From assembly GCA_963737285.1 (NCBI GenBank), contig CAVTRT010000002.1, forward strand, positions 1,116,001 through 1,180,000: 64,000 bases of DNA, given 5' to 3'. Position 1 is the first letter of the stretch. The number at the start of each line of letters is the position of its first letter. Origin of the DNA: Trebonia sp963737285. Its GTDB lineage: Bacteria > Actinomycetota > Actinomycetes > Streptosporangiales > Streptosporangiaceae. The notes under the pieces are model-generated. The model searched no databases and was not told the DNA's origin. It saw nothing but the letters and a program-made list of their open reading frames with translations. Position numbers and translations under genes: made by a program. Below, one piece after another: positions 10,805 to 19,685 of this stretch.

Positions 10805-12171
10805 GATTGTAATTTCCGTTCCATGGCGGCCTCTGCCCGAGCTAGATATCGGCTCAGGAAAAACGGCCGGAAGCAATCCACGGCGCTATCGAAGCATCCC
10901 AGACCGCGGTCCCGGGCACGTGCGTCCAATTCGGCCCGGTCAGTTACGTCGGCACCCCACGCGGATGACAGCTCCTCCGCGAGAGCGCCGCGGTTGAGAT
11001 GCGACAACTGCCAGCGCGGTGACTTCGCGGCGGTCGCTACATTCGTCGCGTAGTGTCCTGCAATAATTTGCCTGATCGCCGGGTCCGCTACGTCCGGCGC
11101 CGCAGCGTCTAGCGCATCTTGTGCACCGCTGAGCGATTGGTAGGAGCGAACCAGAACGGTCAGGAGCAATTCGTCTGGACTCAGCGCTCGTAGTTGCGTC
11201 GGGGTGACCCAGTAGGCGATCTGCCTGGCGTGTAGGTTGCTCGCGACGAGGCCACGGGCGGCGGCGGCGGCCAGCGCAGCCTGTGGCACGTCTCCGTCAC
11301 GCGTCCCGGCGATCCGGGCCAGTACGAAAGACCGCCACCGGGCGGGGAATCCCGGGTCGTGGAGTTGCAGGTACCGGGCCACGGCGAGGTCTGGCACGAA
11401 GTGGCCGTCACAGGACTGCCCGCTGAACTGTGCCTGCCAGTCATACAGGTGCCGAGTATGCCAGCCGCGTTGTTTAGCCCACCCCGGCGGCTCGCCCCGG
11501 CTGACACGCCATTGGCCAGAGGCGGCGTAAGTCAGCGCCCGACTCGCGTCCAGCGCCTTCAGATCGAGCGTGGCGGCATTCGCCCTGGCGTAGTCGCGTA
11601 CTCGGCGCAACGTCGGGACGAGCGACGAGGCGCTCCGCAGGACCCGGTGTTCGATTGCCAGCCAGGACCGCTCCGGATAGGGCAGCGCACGTGCACATTC
11701 GAGTAGTACGGAGGCCTCGTTGGCCCCAGTCACGCCGTCCCTCCGGGCATGTACCAGTACATGGCGGATATTTACCAGCGCCTCGCTGACCTGCCGGAAT
11801 TCCGGGGCTTCCCCGTGCGCCACGGCGACTTCGTCATCGCCGCGGATCTCCCCGTCACGGTACATGCGGAAGACCTCGCCGATCCCCGTCATACCGAGCG
11901 TGTGCAACTCGGCCGCCCGAATCGCTCCCATGCTAGCGGCCCCGACGATCACCGCCCCACAGTCAAGAGCGTGCAGGATCTCCTTGTGCCGCACTGACCC
12001 AATCTGATGGTAGTAGCCGTCGATCAACACCGCGCAGTCGCTTGCCCCGAGTCCCGCGCTAAGCAGGTCACCATGCCGCACAGGGCCGTGCAAGATGACG
12101 TCAGGCACCAGCGAGCGCACGGTGGCAGGACTGAGGGTTGGCCCAACGTAGACGTGAGCAGCCAAAGCCAT
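10801..12171 (-). CDS. TfuA-like protein, partner of YcaO
   Basis: 456 aa. The TfuA core occupies the first 150 or so residues: VYVGPTLSP, then AVLIDGYYHQIGSVRHKEIL, then GAASMGAIRAAELHTLGM and GDDEVAVAHG. TfuA proteins, named after the trifolitoxin cluster, are needed for sulfur delivery in YcaO-dependent thioamidation. The C-terminal 250 residues are helical and not assigned. The gene is coupled to ycaO by a 4-base overlap. The start at 12171 has only a weak ribosome site, which together with the upstream hairpin suggests lower expression than the peptide gene. Confidence 0.92.
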   Translation of the reverse strand: MALAAHVYVGPTLSPATVRSLVPDVILHGPVRHGDLLSAGLGASDCAVLIDGYYHQIGSVRHKEILHALDCGAVIVGAASMGAIRAAELHTLGMTGIGEVFRMYRDGEIRGDDEVAVAHGEAPEFRQVSEALVNIRHVLVHARRDGVTGANEASVLLECARALPYPERSWLAIEHRVLRSASSLVPTLRRVRDYARANAATLDLKALDASRALTYAASGQWRVSRGEPPGWAKQRGWHTRHLYDWQAQFSGQSCDGHFVPDLAVARYLQLHDPGFPARWRSFVLARIAGTRDGDVPQAALAAAAARGLVASNLHARQIAYWVTPTQLRALSPDELLLTVLVRSYQSLSGAQDALDAAAPDVADPAIRQIIAGHYATNVATAAKSPRWQLSHLNRGALAEELSSAWGADVTDRAELDARARDRGLGCFDSAVDCFRPFFLSRYLARAEAAMERKLQS

Positions 12172-12182
12172 CCAATCACCGC

Positions 12183-12216
12183 AAGGCGGCCGTGACTCTC
12201 ATGCCGCGGCCGCCTT
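12183..12216 (-). terminator. Hairpin between peptide gene and tfuA (attenuator-like)
   Basis: AAGGCGGCCG at 12183-12192 and CGGCCGCCTT at 12207-12216 form a perfect 10-bp stem with a 14-base loop. It lies 60 bases after the peptide stop codon and 12 bases before the tfuA start. No T-run follows. In RiPP operons such partial terminators keep precursor levels above those of the enzymes; that role is inferred. Confidence 0.6.
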
Positions 12217-12275
12217 TCCCCTAGACGGCGGACGTGTCATGGGCGTACGGGCGAACGATCACCGCACGCACAGGC

Positions 12276-12389
12276 TTAACGGGCGATGTACCGCCTCATC
12301 GATTCCACCGCAGCATCGACCTTCTCGTCAAACACCGCGTCAAGGATCGCATCCCTGTCGCTGCCTTGGTCCTTCTCGACTGGGCTCAT
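12276..12389 (-). CDS. Candidate RiPP precursor peptide, 37 aa
   Basis: Small gene ahead of tfuA-ycaO-MFS on the same strand. AGGAGAAGAAC directly precedes the ATG at 12389, the best ribosome site in the operon. The peptide opens MSPVEKDQ, has an acidic amphipathic middle (DAILDAVFDEKVDAAVE) and ends basic, MRRYIAR, before TAA. An acidic leader and a distinct short C-terminus fit a leader-core layout, with a YcaO-TfuA pair to modify the backbone. There is no Cys, and the only Ser are at 2, 10 and 30, so azoline formation is unlikely and thioamidation is the better guess. I know no homologue. The alternative is a small regulatory or accessory peptide. Confidence 0.6.
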   Translation of the reverse strand: MSPVEKDQGSDRDAILDAVFDEKVDAAVESMRRYIAR

Positions 12390-12946
12390 GTTCTTCTCCT
12401 AGTGGAATAGCCCAGGGAGCCAGTTTAGCCCCCCTCCCATCAAGGATGGTCGGCATAGTCGCGCTGGTCAAGAGATCTGGTACACGTGATGCCGTCCGCA
12501 TGATGTGAGGAGGATTCATTCCCTCGGGATGATGGAATTCTCTGACGTCAGTTCCTTGTTGGGTTCCAAAACGGCGTAATGCTTCTGACCTGCTGGTTTG
12601 CCGACGATGGGCGGCGCGTGCGCGGCAGGATCGATGGGTTCGTCGCGCACTATGACCAGCATCAGTCGCACCGGGCCAGGAGCCTGCGGCCACCGGACAT
12701 AGACGACATCATCCCGGCCCCGGCGGTGACTGGCCTGGCGGCGACTGGGGGGCAATCTTGCAGGTTTAACCCAGAGGCCGATTGGCTACTAATTGCTTCT
12801 GATCGATTACTTAAGGTAGCAGCGGCTGGCTCGACGGCCTTCCATGACGGGTGGGGTAGCGGATGGTTGCTGAAACGCGGGGAAGGCTGGCAGCTCCGGC
12901 CAACGTGGCCCGGCAGGAGCGATGTGCCCCTAGCGTCGGCGCGGCC
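12390..12946. other. Intergenic, promoter region of the peptide operon; otherwise nothing
   Basis: About 550 bases between the leftward peptide gene and the rightward carbonic anhydrase. Read leftward, TTGATG, a G-run and TAAACT lie some 30-60 bases before the peptide ribosome site, but the spacing does not give a standard promoter. Open frames on both strands (12516-12755 minus, 12579-12950 plus) have no ribosome site or recognisable product. Confidence 0.4.
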
Positions 12947-13656
12947 ATGACGCGGCGCAAGCTCGCCGGAATTGCCGTAACTGCCGCCCTAGCGGCTGCC
13001 GGCTTGACGGATGCAGAAGCGGACCAGGCACAGGCGGCGAGCGAGGAGCAGGCGTGCCAGGGCACCCCGGGTCCCTGGCAGGCGCTGCAACTGCTTATGG
13101 CAGGCAACCAGCGCTGGTCCAGTGGAACGGCCAGGCATCCGCATCAGTCCGTCGAGTGGCGCTGGCATGTGGCCGACCACCAGGACCCTTTCGCGACCGT
13201 GATCTCGTGCATAGACTCCCGGGTTCCGCCGGAGATCGTGTTCGACCGCGGGATCGGCGACATGTTCACGATCCGGACCGGCGCCCAGGCCCTGGACGAG
13301 CGCGTTGTCTTGGGAAGCATAGAGTTCGGGGCGCTCAACTACTCCTCCGCACGGCTCATGTTCGTGCTCGGCCACCAGAAGTGCGGTGCGATAGCCGCAG
13401 CGATCGAGGTCATCGAGAGCGGCGGCCGCGCGCCGGGTCATATCCAGGCCGTCGTGGATGCGCTCATGCCCGCTTACTACCTGGCTAAGCCACTGCCCGG
13501 CGACCTGGCCGACAATATGACCCGCGTCCAGACGCAGCTGACGGTCTACGAGCTCAAGCAGCACCCGTTGCTGCGCGAGCTCACGACCACGAACGGCCTG
13601 ACGATCGTCGGGGCCACTATTACCTGGGCAGCGGCCTCGTCGAGATCATCGCCTGA
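12947..13656 (+). CDS. Beta-carbonic anhydrase with signal peptide (frameshifted near 3' end)
   Basis: Zinc enzyme that hydrates CO2 to bicarbonate. Zinc ligands and the Asp-Arg dyad are present: Cys88, Asp90 and Arg92 in SCIDSRVPPE, then His143 and Cys146 in GHQKCGA. The start at 12947 gives MTRRKLAGIAVTAALAAAGL, a twin-arginine-like signal peptide, so the protein is probably exported. One base is missing near 13613-13617 (GCCAC where GCCCAC is expected). Restoring it gives YYLGSGLVEIIA and a stop at 13654, the normal family ending. As read, the frame instead runs to 14092 through a nine-His tract. I annotate the corrected end. Confidence 0.85.
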
Positions 13657-13786
13657 AGCGTTACAGCCTGCTGGCGTCCGGCCCGGCCCACGCGTCCCAG
13701 CACCGCGCCGCTTCTCCGCACAGCTTCTCCGCACAGCTCGCACACCCGCTCCAGGAGCCGGCAGATCGTCCAGAAACGTCACCGGT

Positions 13787-13813
13787 CATCATCATCATCA
13801 CCACCACCACCAC
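13787..13813. repeat. CAT/CAC triplet microsatellite
   Basis: Four CAT units followed by five CAC units. In the frameshifted carbonic anhydrase frame they read as nine histidines. They lie beyond the family's normal stop, so the His tract is probably not expressed as protein. Such an array is prone to slippage. Confidence 0.85.
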
Positions 13814-14116
13814 CGCGGTCTTGAGCCGGGCGATGCCTGTCCGGTAGACCCGCTTGCCCCCGCTGGCGCGCAGCTGATCGCGCGGCGTCTCCACCCAGGA
13901 CGCGAGGAATCGCGCTCGAAGCGCCTCAGGCGGGAAGCGAACGGGAAGCAGTTCGCGCCTATCAAGAGAACCCGCTCGTGGTGTCTCATCTCGTGTCATG
14001 GAGAGTTCTACGCCATCTTCAAGATCACGGAATGCGCCCTTACCAGGAGTTCTGCTGCTCCCCCAGTGAACTCGGCGGGCGATACCCCCTAGGAACTAGT
14101 TAAGAAAGTTAAAGAC

Positions 14117-14833
14117 ATGACCGAGAAGACGGACCAGCGGCGGGAAACCAGGCGGCTGCCCAAGGTCGACAGCAAGACAGCGGCGACGCACGGCGGCAGG
14201 TTCCTCGGGGGCCTGCTCGGCGGCATGCTCAGCAAGGTGGTCATCGGCGTAGTGCTGGCCCTGGCGGCCGCCTACTTCGGGGCGGTCAAGCTCGCGCACT
14301 TCAATCCGTTTGTCCCGCACACGACGATCTCGACCACGGTGGTCCTGGGCAAGCTGATCAAGATCGAGCAGGCCCACGTCGCGACGCGGTCTTACCCAGT
14401 GGATGTGAAGATCACGCAGAGCGTGGGGATCATCCCCTGCTTCTTGATCTGCAATCAGATGGAGTTGAAGGGGAGTGGCACCGATGACGCGATCGTGGAC
14501 CTCCGCACGCTCACGGCCCAGAACGTGAACGTCGACCAGGCCAGCGCGACCGTTACCGTGTGGATGCCGCCGCCGACTATCGGGCCGTCGGAGCTGAACG
14601 CGGCCTCCTGCAACATCACCGGCAACCATGGGGTCATTAACGGGGCGACCCAGGGATTCCGGAGTAATCCGAACGGGTACCGCCCGTTGTATGCGCAGGC
14701 GTACAGTCAGGTACACAACGCCGCCCTGCATGACTCGCAATTGATCAGCGCCGGAGAGCAGAGTACTCGCACGCTCCTCACCCAGATACTAGGCCTTGTC
14801 GGGGTCAAGCGCGTGGTCGTCAACTTCACCTAG
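14117..14833 (+). CDS. DUF4230 membrane-anchored protein
   Basis: 238 aa. A charged N-terminus is followed by one membrane segment (about 36-56, VVIGVVLALAAAYFGAVKL) and an extracytoplasmic DUF4230 domain containing TISTTVVLGKLIKIEQAHVAT and a GSGTDDAIVDL-like strand. The domain's function is unknown. The gene is 28 bases ahead of the 280-residue protein and reads in the same direction, so it may share a transcript with the TPR-CHAT module, possibly as its envelope component. That link is inferred from position only. A frame on the opposite strand is a shadow. Confidence 0.8.
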   Translation: MTEKTDQRRETRRLPKVDSKTAATHGGRFLGGLLGGMLSKVVIGVVLALAAAYFGAVKLAHFNPFVPHTTISTTVVLGKLIKIEQAHVATRSYPVDVKITQSVGIIPCFLICNQMELKGSGTDDAIVDLRTLTAQNVNVDQASATVTVWMPPPTIGPSELNAASCNITGNHGVINGATQGFRSNPNGYRPLYAQAYSQVHNAALHDSQLISAGEQSTRTLLTQILGLVGVKRVVVNFT

Positions 14834-14860
14834 AGAATCCGAATTACTGGTGAGCGCGAG

Positions 14861-15703
14861 ATGAATATACCGCGTAGTCCCCAAGAGCAGCACCAGGTCA
14901 GCCGCGAGGACGCGGCGGAAGCGCTGACAGTGCTGCGTGCCGCGGCCCGCTGGCGGCTTCCGGCCATCCGGTGGGACCGGGTCGAAAGCTCCGCCGAGGC
15001 GGTGACGCGCGCGCTCGCCATCGACGACGGGCCGGGGCTGCGCGCGCGCATCGCGGACCTTATCCTGCTCGCTCCCGTCCGCTCGGTAGCGCTGACTACG
15101 GCGCAATCGCCACCCCCCGAGGTAAGTGGCCAGTTGGCGTCACTCATCACCGTGCTTGAGGTGCTGAACGGCCCCGAGTCCGCGGGCCGACCCGCGGCCT
15201 CGCTGTCCCTGCCTGTGTCCATCTACCTACGGGACGAATTCGGGCACGAGGAGGTGGAGGCAGCCGTCGAGGAGCTTGCCCGGTCAACGGGGCTGTCGAT
15301 TACCGACCGGGAAGATCCCGTGCTCTGCTCCTGGTTCCGCCGCCTGCGGGTGGGCCTGGCCGGCGTGGCCGGGTCGCCCGCGGGCCAGGAGGTCCTGGCG
15401 GACGTAGCGCACCGGACCGAGCTTGAGTTGGTCAAGCGCCGGGACGCGGAGGTGACCGGCCTGCTCATGGCCAACGTCGCGCCGCTGATCACGAGCCTGC
15501 ACGACACCAAGGACGCGGTGATCCGCCTGGGGGCGGTACTCGTGGTGAAGTACGACTGGACGTTGTCGGTGCACCAGCTCACCACCCGCCAGCAGCTCAT
15601 CCTCAACCACTCCCCGCACCTGCTGTGCGCACCGGAGAAGATCCTGGAGGCACTGGGCCTGCCTTCGGCCGCGGCGACGGCCATTCCCATGGATCCGTTG
15701 TGA
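14861..15703 (+). CDS. Accessory protein of the TPR-CHAT locus, 280 aa
   Basis: Soluble, mostly helical protein without signal peptide. It looks like small helical repeats (DAAEALTVLRAAARWRLP, then VEAAVEELARSTGLS, then ELVKRRDAEVTGLLMANVAP). I do not recognise a catalytic motif. Its stop overlaps the CHAT protein start by 4 bases (GTGA), so the two are made together and probably interact. Actinobacterial TPR-CHAT proteins in conflict systems are often encoded with such a partner. Possible roles are substrate of the protease, inhibitor or target sensor. Confidence 0.75.
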   Translation: MNIPRSPQEQHQVSREDAAEALTVLRAAARWRLPAIRWDRVESSAEAVTRALAIDDGPGLRARIADLILLAPVRSVALTTAQSPPPEVSGQLASLITVLEVLNGPESAGRPAASLSLPVSIYLRDEFGHEEVEAAVEELARSTGLSITDREDPVLCSWFRRLRVGLAGVAGSPAGQEVLADVAHRTELELVKRRDAEVTGLLMANVAPLITSLHDTKDAVIRLGAVLVVKYDWTLSVHQLTTRQQLILNHSPHLLCAPEKILEALGLPSAAATAIPMDPL

Positions 15704-18666
15704 CTGGCCCCGATCCTGCGGCCGAGCTCGCCGCGGTGGAGGCGGACATCGCTGATGTCCAGCGGTACTTGCGGCGGCACGGACCGAGGCATCGCGACTA
15801 TGGATGGAAGCGCTACTACCTGGCGACGTGTCGTTTCACCAGGTACTCGCTCATCAGGGAGCAGGCCGACCTCGACGCGTGCATCACCGATCTGGAGGGC
15901 GCGCTGGCTGCCCTCGCACCTGCCGCCCCGCTCTACGCGCGGACACTGGCCACTTTGGCGGGTGTGTTGACGGAGCGCTTCCGGCGCACTGGCCAGGTGG
16001 CCGACCTAGAGGGCGCGGTCAGCGTGGGACATGTGGCAGTCGACGTCGTCTGGGAGGGCCACCCGGCCCAGTCGATGAGCTTGTCCGCCCTCGGGACGGC
16101 GCTCTGGGGCAGATACGAGCATAAGGGGGTCCTCGATGACCTCAACGCCGCTATAAGCCTGTTCCAGGCGGCGGTCGACGCCGCCGGAAAGGCCGGCGCG
16201 GACCCGTGCGGATGCCTTTCCGACCTCGGGATCGTGCTACGCCTGAGGTCTGAGCGCACATCTGATCCAGCTGACCTCGACGCGGCGATTCAGGCCGGGC
16301 AGGCGGCACTGGCCGCCAGCCCGCCCGACGATGTTGACGCAAGGGTCCTGTCCAGTCTCGGGCTGGCCTTTATCCGCCGGTTCCAGCTGGCCGGGGTGCT
16401 TGCTGACGTCGATGCCGCCAGCAAGGCGCTGCGGGCAGCCGTAGCGGTACTACCGCCTGGCGACCCGGACCGCGCGGCGCTACACGCTAACCTCGCAGTC
16501 GTCCTGGTCGCTCGATTCCTTCGGACGCAGGAGCCGGATGACCTCAGCGAGGCCCTCGACGCGAGCGAGCTCGCGATTGATGCGGCTGACGATAGCGATC
16601 CGCAGTGGGCGACAATAGCCTCCGCGTCGGCCCTGGTGCTGTTCACCCGCTATCAGCAGACGACTTTCACCGTCTACCTGAACGCGGCGATCAGCCGGGC
16701 GGCAGCGAGCGTGGCCGCCACCTCCCCGGACCACCCGGGGTACGCCACCGGCCTCATGAACCTGGCTGGCTACCTGCACGCCAGGTTCCAGGCCACCGGG
16801 GATCCAGCCGACCTGGATGAGGTGATTAACGGCTGCAACCAGGCCCTGGCGGCCAGGGGCGCCGATCACGTCGAGCGCGGTGACGTCCTAGTGGACCTAG
16901 GGATCGCCCTGCGCACACGGTTCCGCCGGACCAAGTCGCCGTCCGACCGGGATGCGGCGCGCGCTGCTTTCGCCGAGGTCGCCGGGGTGGTCAGCACCCC
17001 TGCTTCGGTCCGGGCCCGCGCGGCCGTCGCCGCGGCGCAACTGGCCGAAGGCCAGCCGGCCATGGCGGCCAGGCTGCTGGAATCGGCGGTGCGACTGCTG
17101 GCCGAGGCCGTGCCACGGCGACTGGTCCGCGGCGACCAGCAGCACGCGATCATCGGCCTCACCGGGCTAGCCGACATCGTCGCGTCAGCCGCCCTGGCCG
17201 ACCCCAGTGCGCCAGCGCAGCGGCGGCCGGCCAAGGCCCTCGAGCTGCTCGAAGCCGGCCGGGCGGTGTTGCTGAGCCAGGCCCTCGAAACCCGGGACGA
17301 GCTGACGGACCTGCGCCACGAGCACGGGGACCTCGCGGCCCGGTTCGTCCGCCTGCGCGATCAGCTGGACCGGCCAGACCGGGACACTGGCCTGCCCGGT
17401 CCCTCACTCGCCGTACTCAGTCGGGACGTGGGCGAGCGTGAGCGCTTGGCCCTAGAGCTCGCGCAGACCCTGGCGGAAATCCGGACGCTCGACGAGTTCG
17501 CGGGCTTCGGCCTGCCCCCGTCCGTCGATGAGCTGCGGGCGGAGGCGGCACATGGTCCCGTGGTCACGCTCATCTGCGGCGCCCAAGACAGCGGTGGCGC
17601 CCTGTTGCTGACCACTGACGGCATCAGCTACCTGGACCTGGCCGGCCTCACCGATGACGCCGCCACCGATCAGGTCAATGGCTTCCTCGACGCGGTACGC
17701 GAGCTCGAGGGCGATGACGAGGCGCTGGCTGCCGGGGCCGAGCGCACCATTGCCGCGACGCTGCAGTGGCTGTGGGAGACGATAACCGGTCCCGTGCTCG
17801 GTGCTCTCGGCTACCTGAGGCGGCCAGCCGAGGGCCAGGCGTGGCCGCGCGTGTGGTGGGTGCCGGGCGGGAAGCTCGGGCTGCTGCCGGTACACGCGGC
17901 CGGCTATCACGGCGAGCACCCTGGTGCCGGGGAGCCTGCCCGGTCCGTGATGGATGCCGTCGTTTCCTCATATACCCCGACGGTGCGGGCGCTGCGGTAC
18001 GCCCGCCAGCAGGCACGGCACCGGAAGGACCGCGACCGGGCGCTCATCATCGCGATGCCCACGACTGCGGGCCAGCAGGAGCTTCCCGGCGCGGCAGCCG
18101 AGGCCGCCGCGGTGCGCGCCGCTCTCCCTGGGGCGATCATGCTGGCCAGGCCGGACGACGATGCCCTGCAGGTGCCCTCCGACAGCATTCCGACCAGCGA
18201 GAACGTGCTCCGTTACCTGCCCGGATGCACGATCGCCCACTTCGCGTCGCACGCCTGGAGCGATTCCGCCGACCCGTCGCGGTCCCTGCTCCTGCTGGAG
18301 GACTACCAGACGGCTCCGCTCACCGTGGCCGCGCTCGCCCCAGTGGACCACGATGGCCTGGAGCTGACCTACCTATCGGCCTGCAGCACCGCGTTCACGG
18401 CCCCCAGCCTGGCCGACGAGGCCATCCACCTGACGTCCGCGTTCTTGCTCGCTGGATCGCGGCACGTTATCGGGACCCTGTGGTCGGCGAGCGACCTGGT
18501 CTCTGTCGCCATCGCCACCGACTTCTACGCGAGGCTGCGGGATCGCGACGGCGCCATCGACACCGACCAGGCCGCCCGGGCGCTGCACAGCGCGGTCCGC
18601 GTGGCGCGCGACCGCTGGCCGGGAAAGCCGTCACTGTGGGCACCCTACCTGCACGTCGGCGCGTGA
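15700..18666 (+). CDS. TPR-CHAT caspase-like protease, 988 aa
   Basis: N-terminal two thirds are tetratricopeptide repeats with the recurring pattern RF/T-G--ADL-AAI (about residues 20-480). A helical linker (GRAVLLSQALETRDELTDLR) follows, then the CHAT peptidase domain (about 600-988). The caspase-like dyad is visible: His851 in AHFASHAW and Cys895 in YLSACSTAF. CHAT peptidases with TPR are activated by sensors and cleave partner proteins, for example in CRISPR-linked Craspase; there is no CRISPR here. The GTG start at 15700 gives the 4-base overlap with the previous gene. An in-frame ATG upstream at 15625 lies inside that gene and is less likely. Confidence 0.92.
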   Translation: MTGPDPAAELAAVEADIADVQRYLRRHGPRHRDYGWKRYYLATCRFTRYSLIREQADLDACITDLEGALAALAPAAPLYARTLATLAGVLTERFRRTGQVADLEGAVSVGHVAVDVVWEGHPAQSMSLSALGTALWGRYEHKGVLDDLNAAISLFQAAVDAAGKAGADPCGCLSDLGIVLRLRSERTSDPADLDAAIQAGQAALAASPPDDVDARVLSSLGLAFIRRFQLAGVLADVDAASKALRAAVAVLPPGDPDRAALHANLAVVLVARFLRTQEPDDLSEALDASELAIDAADDSDPQWATIASASALVLFTRYQQTTFTVYLNAAISRAAASVAATSPDHPGYATGLMNLAGYLHARFQATGDPADLDEVINGCNQALAARGADHVERGDVLVDLGIALRTRFRRTKSPSDRDAARAAFAEVAGVVSTPASVRARAAVAAAQLAEGQPAMAARLLESAVRLLAEAVPRRLVRGDQQHAIIGLTGLADIVASAALADPSAPAQRRPAKALELLEAGRAVLLSQALETRDELTDLRHEHGDLAARFVRLRDQLDRPDRDTGLPGPSLAVLSRDVGERERLALELAQTLAEIRTLDEFAGFGLPPSVDELRAEAAHGPVVTLICGAQDSGGALLLTTDGISYLDLAGLTDDAATDQVNGFLDAVRELEGDDEALAAGAERTIAATLQWLWETITGPVLGALGYLRRPAEGQAWPRVWWVPGGKLGLLPVHAAGYHGEHPGAGEPARSVMDAVVSSYTPTVRALRYARQQARHRKDRDRALIIAMPTTAGQQELPGAAAEAAAVRAALPGAIMLARPDDDALQVPSDSIPTSENVLRYLPGCTIAHFASHAWSDSADPSRSLLLLEDYQTAPLTVAALAPVDHDGLELTYLSACSTAFTAPSLADEAIHLTSAFLLAGSRHVIGTLWSASDLVSVAIATDFYARLRDRDGAIDTDQAARALHSAVRVARDRWPGKPSLWAPYLHVGA

Positions 18667-18682
18667 CCGGCTAGCTCGTTAA

Positions 18683-19685
18683 TCAGGGAAGTCGCTGGGT
18701 GGGCGTCCTGGTGAAGCCGGCCGGAATGGTCACCCGCAGGTGCGCGATGTTCGCGGGTGTGGGCTGGAGGAACCCGTAGTCAACCTGGTAAGTCATTCCT
18801 TGTCCTTCAATGAGCATTCGCACCGGCAGGTAGGTGGCCGGGTCGACCCACCAGGTGGTCGTGGGCTCCGTGCCGTTGCGGTTCGCGGGCGAGGTCAGCT
18901 CGAGCACAGTCCGGCCGTTGAGCTCAGTCTTCCGCGCGCCCGGGAACTTACCCTTTTCTATCGACTCGCGAAGGCTCTGCAGGCTGCCCATCTCTGGCGG
19001 AAAACCCCAGTTGCTGGTGGTGTCAGGCCATGTGCGATTACCGTACTGAACATCGATCATCTCGGTCTTGGCGCCCGTTGCGATGGACCCGGATTGACTG
19101 CCGGCGATGACGATACTGAAGGACCCTGATCGCGTGCCGGTCCCGTCGGTGTAGGTCCACTCGGTGTCGCTCTTGTCCTTAGGGTTGCGCGGCAGGACCT
19201 CAGAACGTACGTGAACTTTCTGGCCGACACTTGGCTGGAGCGGATAGGACAAGTTTTCGCTAACTTCGTTCCAGCGGGACTGGGCGCCGGGATAGGTCTC
19301 CGTGATCCGGGTGTAGAAGACGTCGCCCGACACGCCGTTGAACGCGGTGAGAATGGCGTCCCGGAGCTGGCCGGGCGTGGTAACCGGCGTTGCCGCACGC
19401 AATCATGGGGGGCTGCGGGTGGCCCGCGAGCCCACCGTTGACGCTCAGGGCAGCAACCGCCCCGGCGGTGCCCGCGAGCGCGGCGATGCTGGTCCCGAGT
19501 GCGATCAGCCGGGCCGGGTGCGCGGGCCGCCGGGCACGTCGGCGCAAGCTGGCGGGGGGCCGGGCGGCCGTCCCGGCGCGGGACGTGGCGATGGCCCTGG
19601 CCAGGTCGTCCGCCCGCCGGGCGGGGTCGGGCAGCGGGTCCAGGCTGCCGGGCCGCGCCTGAGCAAGCATGTCCATTATGTCCAT
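18683..19685 (-). CDS. CU044_5270-type membrane protein (frameshifted)
   Basis: Two frames make one protein. The ATG at 19685 encodes a cytoplasmic N-terminus (MDIMDMLAQARPGSLDPLPD) and a membrane helix (LIALGTSIAALAGTAGAVAAL). A shift near 19397-19403 is needed to continue into RAATPVTTPGQLRDAILTAF and the extracytoplasmic domain ending TWWVDPATYLPVRMLIEG. In this family the protein follows an ECF sigma factor and probably acts as its membrane regulator. Its start overlaps the sigma stop by about 10 bases. The break is an extra base or a two-base loss, either in the organism or in the assembly. Confidence 0.75.

Noticed and set aside
10805..10876. Upstream start for YcaO
   Set aside because: The extra 24 residues lie within tfuA; the GTG at 10804 overlaps the tfuA stop as in coupled pairs.
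13657..14092. C-terminal extension with nine histidines on carbonic anhydrase, as a His-rich metal domain or artificial tag
   Set aside because: A one-base correction restores the normal family ending at 13656. The tract is a CAT/CAC microsatellite beyond it.
15625..15699. Upstream ATG start for the TPR-CHAT protein
   Set aside because: It lies inside the preceding gene. The GTG at 15700 gives the coupled 4-base overlap and starts the conserved part.
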